Shown here piece after piece: positions 1 to 6,397 of a stretch of DNA of 9,990 nt (within the stretch, counting starts at the first letter, position 1; each line of letters starts with the position of its first letter). The translations under genes and the position numbers were made by a program. This DNA is from Ktedonobacterales bacterium. GTDB lineage: Bacteria; Chloroflexota; Ktedonobacteria; Ktedonobacterales; JADMIN01. The stretch is taken from NCBI GenBank assembly GCA_025935235.1, contig JAICVT010000147.1, forward strand, positions 1 to 9,990. The letters are read 5' to 3'. Under the pieces are notes generated by a model. It searched no databases, was not told where the DNA came from, and was given only the letters and a program-made list of their open reading frames with translations.

Positions 1-571
1 CATAGTTGCTGGTGCTGTTGAGCAGCCCACGAAAGCTGACCACCTCCGTCACCGGCAGCGAAAACTCCATCATGTTGATGATCGGCGTGCCGTCCATGAC
101 GGTGGACTCGAACCGTAGCCCCAGCCCGCGCTCCGCCGCCAGGGCCCGCAACTCGCGCAGCCCATGCGCGATTGGCCCCTTGTTGGCCGTGGCGACATGC
201 TTGCCCGCTCGCAGCGCCGCCCGCGCATGGTCGAGCGCGGGCTGGCCGTCGGCGGGGTTGAGCGTGGTGATCTCGACCAGCAGATCCGCCGGGCAGGTCG
301 CGGCAAAGGTGAGGCCGTCGCCGCTGAACGGCTGCGCGCCCTCCGGCGCCTGGCGCTCGCCCGGCGCGGACCCCGGCCAGCCACTGGCCGCCACCACTGC
401 GGGCGCCAGCCCGGCGGGCGCCGTCCAGCCGCCCGCGCGCCGCGTAAAGGCGCCACTGATCGTAATCGTCAGGTCGTGCTCGCGGCGCAGCGCCTCATCT
501 TTGGCCGCCAGCAGCGTGATGAGCCGCGTCCCGACATTGCCGCAGCCCAGCAGCGCGATGCGCATCTCCAT
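1..571 (-). CDS. hom: Homoserine dehydrogenase, N-terminal 190 residues (cut by window start)
   Basis: The gene product would reduce aspartate 4-semialdehyde to homoserine with NAD(P)H, the branch point to methionine and threonine. The visible 190 residues are the nucleotide-binding Rossmann domain and the start of the catalytic domain. A glycine-rich loop GCGNVG lies at residues 9-14, TANKGPIAH with the conserved Lys131 at 128-136, and RGLLNSTSNY at 181-190, which matches the family's G-[IL]-L-N-[GS]-T-[ST]-N-Y segment. The chosen ATG (569-571) is preceded by GGAGAGG with 9 bases of spacing; a GTG at 580 and a second ATG at 565 are in frame but are placed less well relative to it. The rest of the catalytic domain, and any C-terminal ACT domain, is outside the window. 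It lies 150 bases downstream of pheS on the same strand and may share its transcript. Family call is firm; coenzyme preference and feedback regulation cannot be judged. Confidence 0.9.
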   Translation of the reverse strand, partial: MEMRIALLGCGNVGTRLITLLAAKDEALRREHDLTITISGAFTRRAGGWTAPAGLAPAVVAASGWPGSAPGERQAPEGAQPFSGDGLTFAATCPADLLVEITTLNPADGQPALDHARAALRAGKHVATANKGPIAHGLRELRALAAERGLGLRFESTVMDGTPIINMMEFSLPVTEVVSFRGLLNSTSNY

Positions 572-594
572 TCGAATCACCCTCTCCGATTCCC

Positions 595-649
595 AGCCCG
601 CGCAGGCGGGCTTGGCGGCCGCAGGCCACGTAGCTGCGGGTTTACCCGC
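595..649. other. Two hairpin-forming palindromes between pheS and hom
   Basis: The 150-base gap between pheS and hom holds two perfect inverted repeats. The first has arms AGCCCGC (595-601) and GCGGGCT (606-612) around a 4-base loop. The second is the 14-bp palindrome GCGGGTTTACCCGC (636-649). Neither is followed by a T-run on the minus strand, so they are not classical intrinsic terminators of pheS. They could be mRNA-stabilising or partial-termination structures, or small intergenic repeats. No start or tRNA signal was seen in this gap other than the hom ribosome binding site. Confidence 0.5.
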
Positions 650-721
650 CCGTACTCTTGTGGCGCCATGCGATTGCCCGATCAGCACGTTAACCGCTAT
701 TACCCGCTCATCGGAACAATC

Positions 722-1759
722 TCACCGGAACTGCGAAAGAAAGCGCAGGTCGTTCTCCGAGAAGAGCCGGATGTCCTCGACGCCGTAGCGCAGCATGGCG
801 ATGCGCTCGATGCCCAGCCCGAACGCGAAACCGCGATAGATCGCTGGATCGTAGCCGACGCCGCGCAGCACCTTCGGATGCACCATGCCAGAGCCGCCCA
901 TCTCCAGCCAGCCGCTATATTTGCAGATGCGGCAGCCCGCGCCGTCGCAGTTGATGCAGTCCATGTCGAACTCGGCGCTCGGCTCGGTGAATGGGAAGTA
1001 GCTGGGGCGGAAGCGAATCTTGCGGTTCGCGCCGAACATCTCGTGGGCGAAGCGCTCGACCACCCCGCGCAGATCAGACATCGTGCAGGTCTCGTCTATC
1101 AGCAGCCCCTCGACCTGATGGAAGACCGCCTCATGGCTGGCGTCGGTCGCCTCCGAGCGATAGACCTTGCCCGGCACGATGGCCCGCACGGGCGGGCGCA
1201 TGCGCTCCATGATGCGAATCTGGTTCGGCGAGGTCTGCGTGCGCAGCAAAATCTGCCCCGGCAGCACCCAGAAGGTATCCTGCATGTCGCGCGCGGGGTG
1301 ATCCTGCGGGATGTTGAGCGCCTGGAAGTTGTAATAGTCCGTCTCGACCTCCGGCCCCTGGAAGGTCTGGAAGCCCATCCGCTCGAAGATCTCGGCGATC
1401 TGGCGCGTCGTGCGCGTCAGCGGATGCATGTGGCCGCGCGTGATGGGCCGCCCGGGCAGCGTCACATCGAGCTGCTCGCGCTCCAGCGCGGCGGCGCGCT
1501 CCTGGGCGCGCAGCTCACCACGCCGCGTCTCGGCGAGCCCTTCCAGCTCGACCTTGACCAGATTGGCCGCCTGGCCCACCTGCTTGCGCTGGTCGCCGGG
1601 CAGCCGACCCAGCCCCTTCAGGATGGCGCTCAGCTCGCCGCGCTCGCGTCCCAGATAGCGTAGGCGCCACTCATCCAACCCATCCGTTGTCTCGATGGTC
1701 GCCAGCTCGGCGACCGCCCGCTCGCGAAGCGCCGCGAGTTGCTGCTCTTCCTCGGTCAT
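722..1759 (-). CDS. pheS: Phenylalanine--tRNA ligase alpha subunit
   Basis: This is the catalytic alpha subunit of the cytosolic alpha2-beta2 enzyme that charges tRNA-Phe with phenylalanine. At 345 residues it has the family's usual length. Residues 1-95 are charged and helical, fitting the N-terminal coiled-coil tRNA-binding arm. The class II core begins at the HPLT segment (112-115). Motif 2 is GKVYRSEATDASHEAVFHQ (197-215), and motif 3 is GFAFGLGIERIAMLRYG (310-326). Cysteines 268, 271, 276 and 279 form the CxxC-x4-CxxC insert seen in many bacterial PheS proteins, followed by GWLEMGGSGMVHPKVL. The ATG at 1757-1759 has GGGAGAG 7 bases upstream. A longer in-frame reading to 1921 is wrong because it runs through the T-box terminator. 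pheT, the usual partner, does not follow; hom does. Expression should respond to uncharged tRNA-Phe through the leader. Confidence 0.96.
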   Translation of the reverse strand: MTEEEQQLAALRERAVAELATIETTDGLDEWRLRYLGRERGELSAILKGLGRLPGDQRKQVGQAANLVKVELEGLAETRRGELRAQERAAALEREQLDVTLPGRPITRGHMHPLTRTTRQIAEIFERMGFQTFQGPEVETDYYNFQALNIPQDHPARDMQDTFWVLPGQILLRTQTSPNQIRIMERMRPPVRAIVPGKVYRSEATDASHEAVFHQVEGLLIDETCTMSDLRGVVERFAHEMFGANRKIRFRPSYFPFTEPSAEFDMDCINCDGAGCRICKYSGWLEMGGSGMVHPKVLRGVGYDPAIYRGFAFGLGIERIAMLRYGVEDIRLFSENDLRFLSQFR

Positions 1760-1823
1760 GGCGCCACTCTCCCGCCCAATGGCTCGATCTCGCAGGCAAG
1801 ACACTCCGCGAGAACATCGCAAG

Positions 1824-1862
1824 AAACACAAAACGGCGGCCTCGTCAGGGACGAAGCCGCCG
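1824..1862 (-). terminator. Intrinsic terminator of the pheS T-box
   Basis: On the minus strand a 13-bp stem with one G-T wobble pairs CGGCGGCTTCGTC (1862-1850) with GACGAGGCCGCCG (1846-1834) around the loop CCT. It is followed directly by TTTTGTGTTT (1833-1824). This is a strong Rho-independent terminator placed between the T-box sequence and the pheS start, which is about 65 bases further on. Formation of the antiterminator would disrupt its 5' arm. Confidence 0.94.
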
Positions 1863-2110
1863 ATACGCTCCGTGGTACCACCCACTTTGGGCGCGCCAGC
1901 CCGATGAGGGGCGCGCTCCACTCTCAGCGTCCGCTATCGGTGGACCACCGTGACGCCTACCACGCCGCATGGATTCATGCTTGATGCGCGCTTCAGCCGT
2001 CAGGCTCAGGAGTGAACTTCCGCCGTCGCTCGTCGCGCTGGGGCTTGCAGTCGGTGGCCCCGGCTCCCTGCTGCGCGAGCGCCGATGTACTCTCTCCCTC
2101 GACGCCTTCG
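1824..2110 (-). promoter_or_regulatory. Phe-specific T-box riboswitch leader of pheS
   Basis: The RNA read from about 2110 down to 1824 has the parts of a T-box in canonical order. Stem I starts with the GA-rich AGAGAGTA (2095-2088) and has an AG-bulge-like CAGGGAGCC with a distal stem GGGGC/GCCCC (2061-2040). The specifier segment GAAGTTCACTCCTGAG carries codon TTC (2016-2014), which is phenylalanine. A probable stem III pairs GCGCGCC with GGCGCGC (1916-1891). The antiterminator is clear: GGG (1883-1881) pairs with CCC (1850-1848), the 7-base bulge TGGTACC is at 1880-1874, and ACGGAGC (1873-1867) pairs with GCTTCGT (1857-1851). The bulge UGGU is complementary to a tRNA 3' end ACCA, so it expects discriminator base A. 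The antiterminator 3' strand lies inside the terminator 5' arm, so the two are mutually exclusive. When tRNA-Phe is uncharged, pheS is transcribed. The 5' end is approximate; no convincing promoter was seen. Confidence 0.94.
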
Positions 2111-2140
2111 GTATGCGGTTGTGGGTTGTCTTTTCCGGAA

Positions 2141-2217
2141 CCTCACCCCAGCCCCTCTCCCTGTGGGTGAGGGGAGCTTCGGATTCCCCCTCCCCGCGGG
2201 AGAGAGGGTCAGGGGGC
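2141..2217. repeat. G/C-box palindromic intergenic repeat (REP/MITE-like)
   Basis: CCTCACCC (2141-2148) pairs with GGGTGAGG (2165-2172), and CTCCC (2190-2194) pairs with GGGAG (2198-2202). The outer arms (2141-2161 and 2198-2217) are imperfect reverse complements of each other, so the whole unit can fold on itself. When read through it gives peptide runs of the LTPAPLPVGEG...PLPAGERVRG kind. Such runs are familiar translations of a dispersed non-coding repeat found in many GC-rich bacterial genomes. It lies about 30 bases upstream of the presumed 5' end of the pheS leader. Only one copy is in the window, so dispersal is inferred from general knowledge and not seen. Confidence 0.7.
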
Positions 2218-2814
2218 GTCGTTCCGCTCGTGTGCGCGACGTTGTCGCGCTGCCTCAAACAATATCACACTTTGGCCTCCTCGTCCTGAGCCGTTTTCAA
2301 GCGCGTGAAGTTCTCGCTGCGTTGATGAGTTACAGCGTCTCAACGCGATTCGCGCGGCGAGGCGCGCATCGCCCCACGTGGGCTACGAGACACTCGCGGC
2401 AAACGACTTCTGTGAGAGCGAGCGGGAAAGCCACTAGATCGGCGACAAATACCGGCGTATCGGTCTGGGAGACGCCGCCCCCAGTGGCGCCATGTAGCCT
2501 GGTTGGATGGTACGTCAGTCGCTACCACAACACTCTTCCTGGGGCGGGCGCCGCCAGTGTGGTGGCGTCCCCGAGGTAGCCGCAGTACGCTGCATCAGGC
2601 GCGGCCTGCAACCCTTCGTCCGCCGCGACATTCGCAAGTTCATCTACCCGCTGACCTTCTTCATCCTCTGCGCCCTTAACACACGAGGTCAATGACTTTA
2701 TGGACATATGGCGAGCGCGTGTTACAGTCTCTGTATCGGCGCGTGGCGGGCGCATCGGCGCGCCCAGCACGCTTGCGCGGCTGACATCCGGCCCTGTAGC
2801 GCGTCCAATGTAGC
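2218..2814. other. Non-coding or decayed stretch, no gene recognised
   Basis: About 600 bases carry no open frame that I can link to a protein family. Frames open on both strands here are short, lack good ribosome binding sites and have compositions expected by chance in GC-rich DNA. Visible structure is limited. Arms GCGTTGA (2319-2325) and TCAACGC (2340-2346) face each other across 14 bases. A 9-bp direct repeat TGTAGCGCG occurs at 2795-2803 and 2809-2817. The stretch presumably holds the promoter for the gene at 2863, and perhaps that of pheS reading the other way, but no -35/-10 pair was convincing. No tRNA, and no thiamine or cobalamin riboswitch core, was seen. Confidence 0.5.
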
Positions 2815-2835
2815 GCGCAGCTCAATGAGTTGCGC
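2815..2835. promoter_or_regulatory. 9-bp inverted repeat upstream of the binding-protein-like gene (possible operator)
   Basis: GCGCAGCTC (2815-2823) and GAGTTGCGC (2827-2835) form a 9-bp inverted repeat with one G-T wobble and a 3-base centre. The same sequence also gives a direct repeat, GCGCAGCTCA at 2815-2824 and 2832-2841. It ends 13 bases before the GGAGG ribosome binding site of the gene at 2863. That placement suits a repressor operator or a 5'-UTR hairpin. Function is inferred from position and symmetry only. Confidence 0.4.
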
Positions 2836-2862
2836 AGCTCAGCCCAGTGGAGGATATGGCCC

Positions 2863-3750
2863 GTGACATCGGCTGAGGCGTTGACACGGATTAGTGTCGT
2901 GCCGCATTTTTCACGACTTCATGAGTGGATCGCCCTGGAGGAGGGCTATTACCAGCAGGAAGGGTTGGAGCCTGAGATTTTGCCCGAGGTGATGCACGCC
3001 GTTTCAAGCCACACCGGCGATAGCTACGGCAGCCGCCCTCAGGACATCCCGTTCGTGCGCCAGCAGAAGGTGGCGAACTCCGCCTGCGAGTGGGGCACGG
3101 CCTGCAACGCAGGCGCGGGCATGGGCAAACTCGTGCCCGACCTCTACACCGTCGGTCGCTACGCCATCTTCGTCAAGCCAGACTCAACCATCTCCCGGCT
3201 GGTTGATTTGCGCGACGTGCCGGTGGGCGTTGGCATGATGGCGGGCAGCCACTTCACCGCGCTGCATACGCTGAGTCAGGCGCTCCCACGCGACCACATC
3301 AATCTGACGCACACAGGCGGACCGGGCACGCGGCTTGTCGCGCTGCTCAACGGCGAGATCGAGGCGGCGAACCTGCTCGACCCGGAGATCGCTATCGCCG
3401 AAGCCAGGGGGCTAAGCAAACTGGCGCAGGGCGCGTTCCGCATGACGTTCTGGGTCGCGCCCGATATGACGCCCGACGTGCTGGCCGCCTACTTCCGCGC
3501 GCTGAAGAGAGCGGATGACGCGCTCAGCCAGCGCCCGCAGGCCTACCTCGGCCTGTGGGAGCGCAACGTGCCACCCGCGCTGAAGGGCGACTACGACTAC
3601 ACCACCTTCGGCCTGGGCGAGAAGTTCATCTTCGAGCCTTACGACGAGGCGATGTTCCAGGAAGCGATCGGCTTCGCCAAGCAGTGGGGTCTTGACGACC
3701 ACGTCAAGGAGAGCCGCTACAGCCAACTCATCGTGACTGCCGGCCTCTGA
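2863..3750 (+). CDS. Periplasmic-binding-protein-like (SsuA/NMT1-THI5 type) protein without signal peptide
   Basis: This 295-residue protein resembles type 2 periplasmic binding proteins of the nitrate/sulfonate/taurine and NMT1-THI5 group. It opens with a beta strand and HEWIALEEGYYQQEGLEPEI, the family's early 'resident, ligand, full-length' segment. In mid-protein are LVDLRDVPVGVG and GGPGTRLVALLNGEIEAANL, the latter matching the usual 'L..G.IDA' segment. The GTG start at 2863 is chosen because GGAGG (2849-2853) lies 9 bases upstream; an in-frame TTG at 2830 has no such site. With either start there is no hydrophobic signal peptide or lipobox cysteine, so the protein looks cytoplasmic. It may be an enzyme or sensor built on this fold rather than a transporter component. 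No permease or ATPase gene is adjacent. It converges on the amidohydrolase gene 67 bases away. Ligand unknown; a truncated or misassigned N terminus cannot be excluded. Confidence 0.72.
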   Translation: MTSAEALTRISVVPHFSRLHEWIALEEGYYQQEGLEPEILPEVMHAVSSHTGDSYGSRPQDIPFVRQQKVANSACEWGTACNAGAGMGKLVPDLYTVGRYAIFVKPDSTISRLVDLRDVPVGVGMMAGSHFTALHTLSQALPRDHINLTHTGGPGTRLVALLNGEIEAANLLDPEIAIAEARGLSKLAQGAFRMTFWVAPDMTPDVLAAYFRALKRADDALSQRPQAYLGLWERNVPPALKGDYDYTTFGLGEKFIFEPYDEAMFQEAIGFAKQWGLDDHVKESRYSQLIVTAGL

Positions 3751-3817
3751 GCCGGACGGTCAAGACGAAGGGTCAAACCGGACTGTCAAACAGGCGGGCG
3801 TCGCGGCTGGGAAGGGG
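3751..3817. other. Convergent intergenic gap with short direct repeats
   Basis: The gap between two converging genes holds CCGGACGGTCAA (3752-3763) and CCGGACTGTCAA (3778-3789), a 12-bp direct repeat with one mismatch at 26-base spacing, plus an intervening GGTCAAA. CCGGC (3740-3744) and GCCGG (3751-3755) could form a small hairpin over the stop codon. No T-run follows, so no clear bidirectional terminator is present. Confidence 0.35.
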
Positions 3818-4720
3818 TTACTGCTCCAGCCGCAGCGCTCGTTTGGCGTTCTCCAGCATGATCTTCTTGACCACGGCAGCCGGGAAGTCATAGGCGGCAA
3901 ACTCGGCTTGCCAGCGCTCGATGGTCAGCAGCGGCCAGTCGGTGCCAAAGAGCATCTTATCCTGAAGCACGGTGCGCGCATACTGGACGAACAGCGGTGG
4001 GAAGTGTTTGGGCGCCCAGCCTGACATATCAATAAAGACATTGCTCTTGTGGACGGCGATGGCCAGCAGTTCATCGGTCCAGGGCCAGCCAGGGTGGGCG
4101 GCGATGATGGTCAAGTCGGGAAAATCAGCGGCGACATCATCGAGGTGGATCGGCCGGCCGTACTTCAGCCGAAGTCCCATGCCACCGGGCGCGCCCGCGC
4201 CGATGCCGGTGGTTCCGCTGTGGAAGAGCGTGGTGAGGCCCAGCGACTGCGCCGCCTCGTAGATCGGATAGTACGCCTCGTCGTTGGGGAAGAAGCCCTG
4301 GGTGATCGGCTGGAACTTCAAGCCACGCAGGCCCAGATCGGCGATGCGCTGCACCTCGTGGACCGCCCACTTGCCCAGGTGTGGGTCCACCGCGCCGAAG
4401 CCGATGAAGGTATCAGGATGATCCTTGACGGCCTGCGCCAGGACATCGTTGGGGATGGCTGGCAGGCCGGTGTTACTGCGCTCATCTTTGCCGAGCAGCA
4501 CGCACATCATGCGCTGCTCGCGATACATCGCAGCCGTCGCGTCGAGCGAGACGACGCTGCCGACCTCGGTCTTGAAGTGGCGCCGCGCCCACTGCAGGTA
4601 TTCGCCGCCGGAGTCCGCCGCCTCCTGGCTGGCCGGGTGGACGTGGACATCAATCGCCACGATGTCCTGGGGAATCTTGAGCGCATCCACGAATTGTCTC
4701 TCCTGATCTCTAGATGCCAT
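3818..4720 (-). CDS. Amidohydrolase-2 family metal-dependent hydrolase/decarboxylase (ACMSD-like)
   Basis: A 300-residue TIM-barrel protein of the amidohydrolase-2 group, which includes aminocarboxymuconate-semialdehyde, resorcylate and vanillate-type decarboxylases and some hydratases. The metal site is complete: DVHVH with His26 and His28 after the first strand, His167 in LFHSGTTG, His209 in AAHPGWPW, and Asp261 in FGTDWP. GLKFQP (about 133-138) fits the strand that precedes the second half of the barrel. Two other starts are possible: the ATG at 4747, which would leave only 6 bases to the ligase gene, and a GTG at 4690 preceded by AGGAG at good spacing. I prefer the ATG at 4720, close after AAGGA. 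It is the last gene of the lyase-ligase operon, 33 bases after the ligase stop, so it likely acts on a product of that route. The reaction (decarboxylation, hydration or hydrolysis) is not determined. Confidence 0.85.
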   Translation of the reverse strand: MASRDQERQFVDALKIPQDIVAIDVHVHPASQEAADSGGEYLQWARRHFKTEVGSVVSLDATAAMYREQRMMCVLLGKDERSNTGLPAIPNDVLAQAVKDHPDTFIGFGAVDPHLGKWAVHEVQRIADLGLRGLKFQPITQGFFPNDEAYYPIYEAAQSLGLTTLFHSGTTGIGAGAPGGMGLRLKYGRPIHLDDVAADFPDLTIIAAHPGWPWTDELLAIAVHKSNVFIDMSGWAPKHFPPLFVQYARTVLQDKMLFGTDWPLLTIERWQAEFAAYDFPAAVVKKIMLENAKRALRLEQ

Positions 4721-4753
4721 CGTCCTTCGTCCCTCGTCCACGATCACCTACGA

Positions 4754-6397
4754 TTACCCACCATCGCCACCGCCTGCCGCTAGACGCCGGGCCAGATCGA
4801 GCAGCGCCACCCGGTCGCGTTTGCCAGAAGCCAGCATCGGAAACGCCGCCAGGATGTGCGCGTGGCGTGGGGTCTTGTAGTTCGCCAGGTGGGCAGCGCA
4901 GTAGGCGATCAGATCGTCGGCGCTGGCCTGCGCGCCGGGCTGGAGCCGCACAAAGGCAAAGGGCGCATCGCCAAGTCGCGCATCGGGGACGCCTACCACC
5001 TGACACTCAACCACCGCCGGGTGCTGCGCGAGAACGCCCTCGACCTCGATGGGATAGACATTGAACCCACCGACGGTGAACATGTCTTTGAGCCGACCGA
5101 CGAAGCGCAAGCGGCCATCTGGCCCCCAGCGCAGCAGATCGCCAGTGCGCAGCCAGCCGTCGGCGGTCAGCGCGGCGGCGGTCGCCTCAGGGTCACGGAA
5201 ATACCCCTTCATGACGCCAGGTCCGCGCACCCAAAGCTCGCCCGACTCGCCTTCGGGCTGGTCCGCGCCGGTCAACGGGTCTACGATGCGCGTCTCCAGC
5301 CACGGCATGGGGTGGCCAGAGGTCGTCGCGTGGACCTCGGGTGGGTCGGCGGGGTCGGTGTGCGCGATGGAGCCAGCCTCGCTCATGCCAAGACCGTTGA
5401 CCAGCGCTCGCAGCCCCAGCCGCTCGGTCACATGGCGCACGGTCTCAGGCGACGAAGCGGCTCCGCCAGCCATGCCGACGCGCAGGCTGGAGAGGTCATA
5501 TGCGGCGAGGTTAGGATGCTCGGCGAGCATGTAAAAGTGGGTGGGCGCGCCGATCATCATCACCGGCCGGTATTCCTGGATCAGCGCCAGCGCGCGCTCG
5601 GGATCGAAGACCGGCGCGGTGACTGGAACCACCCGCCCAATCACCGGCATGACGCAGCCGTAGACGATGCCGATGATATGACTTAGCGGGCCAGGAATCA
5701 GCGCCGCCTCGCCCGGCTGGAAACCCCAGGCGTTGTAGTTGTACATGGCAGACTGCATCAGGCCGCGATGGGTTAACATGGCGCCCTTGGGATGGCCGGT
5801 CGAGCCGGAGGTGTACTGAAGGAGATGAGTGTCATCCGGCGCCACGTCGGCGGCCGCCGCCACGAGCCGCTCTGGCGTAACACCCGCGCCCCTGCGAACA
5901 GCTTCATCCCAGGACATGACCAGTGCGGGGAGCGGGGCAGGTTTGGTGGCAGGCTCGGTCTGCCGCTCGGTCTGCCGCACGATCACCGCCCGCAGTTCCG
6001 GCAGATCGCTGGCCAGGATCTCGCGCAGAGCCGCCACATAGTCGGTTTGGAGGAAGCGGTCGCGCATGACGAGCGCGGCGGCGCCGGAGTCGGCGAGGAT
6101 GTAGCGCGCCTCAGCAGGCTTGTAGCGCGTGTTGAGTGGCGCGAGGATGGCGCCAGCGAGAGTCGCCGCCCAGTGGGCGACCAGCCAGTCGGCGGAATTG
6201 GGCTGCCAGATCGCGACCCGATCACCCGGCGCGACACCCAGGGCGATCAGGCCAGCGGCCAGCGCGCGAGCGTCAGCGGCCAGTTGAGCATAGGTCAGGC
6301 GCTCGGTGTCGCTCACCAGCGCCAGCGTCTCGCTGGCCTCCTCCACGGTGGCGAGCAGAGCCGCAGAGAGCGTCGCGGGCGGTTCAGGATTGCTCAT
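4754..6397 (-). CDS. AMP-forming acyl-CoA ligase (ANL superfamily)
   Basis: This 547-residue enzyme should activate a carboxylic acid to its adenylate and then to the CoA thioester. All core motifs are present: the phosphate loop YTSGSTGHPKG at 195-205, NGLGMSEAG (334-342) as motif A5, GELWVRGPGVMKGYF (386-400), GWLRTGD with Asp420, the hinge GRLKDMF (434-440) followed by GGFNVYPIEVE, and the catalytic lysine Lys526 in ASGKRDR near the C terminus. The length is normal for medium/long-chain and aryl-CoA ligases. The ATG lies inside the last codons of the lyase gene with a 14-base overlap, and AAGGGG is 9 bases upstream, which points to translational coupling. By context the substrate may be an aryl-acrylic acid made by the lyase, as in 4-coumarate:CoA ligases; that is inference. 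A 12-base tandem duplication encodes a repeated RQTE near residues 141-148. Confidence 0.92.
   Translation of the reverse strand: MSNPEPPATLSAALLATVEEASETLALVSDTERLTYAQLAADARALAAGLIALGVAPGDRVAIWQPNSADWLVAHWAATLAGAILAPLNTRYKPAEARYILADSGAAALVMRDRFLQTDYVAALREILASDLPELRAVIVRQTERQTEPATKPAPLPALVMSWDEAVRRGAGVTPERLVAAAADVAPDDTHLLQYTSGSTGHPKGAMLTHRGLMQSAMYNYNAWGFQPGEAALIPGPLSHIIGIVYGCVMPVIGRVVPVTAPVFDPERALALIQEYRPVMMIGAPTHFYMLAEHPNLAAYDLSSLRVGMAGGAASSPETVRHVTERLGLRALVNGLGMSEAGSIAHTDPADPPEVHATTSGHPMPWLETRIVDPLTGADQPEGESGELWVRGPGVMKGYFRDPEATAAALTADGWLRTGDLLRWGPDGRLRFVGRLKDMFTVGGFNVYPIEVEGVLAQHPAVVECQVVGVPDARLGDAPFAFVRLQPGAQASADDLIAYCAAHLANYKTPRHAHILAAFPMLASGKRDRVALLDLARRLAAGGGDGG
5953..5976. repeat. 12-bp perfect tandem duplication inside the ligase gene
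   Basis: GCTCGGTCTGCC occurs twice in direct succession (5953-5964 and 5965-5976). On the coding (minus) strand it adds one in-frame RQTE unit in a surface-like linker rich in Gln, Thr, Pro and Lys between residues 140 and 155 of the acyl-CoA ligase. It is probably a slippage duplication without functional cost, as it lies outside the nucleotide-binding motifs. Confidence 0.7.

Noticed and set aside
164..1663. Long plus-strand open frame (499 codons) opposite hom and pheS
   Set aside because: It is antisense to two genes with firm family motifs and crosses the intergenic hairpins. Its composition (Arg, Ala, His, Gln rich) is typical of a shadow frame in GC-rich DNA.
1760..1921. 54-residue N-terminal extension of PheS
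   Set aside because: The extension would translate the T-box core and the intrinsic terminator, and PheS proteins start near the MTEEEQQ position, which has its own ribosome binding site.
2085..2579. Plus-strand open frame of 164 codons
   Set aside because: It reads through the G/C-box repeat (LTPAPLPVGEG-type translation) and the T-box 5' end. No family resemblance and no ribosome binding site.
2522..2770. Minus-strand open frame of 82 codons as a small gene or pseudogene
   Set aside because: Partly protein-like in composition but no recognisable motif, no clear ribosome binding site and no coding neighbour in frame; not enough to call.
2218..2862. Thiamine (TPP) riboswitch before the NMT1/THI5-like gene
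   Set aside because: The conserved CTGAGA and ACCTGATCTGGATAATGC-like boxes are not present.
3740..3755. Terminator between the converging genes
   Set aside because: The stem is only 5 bp and no T-run follows on either strand.
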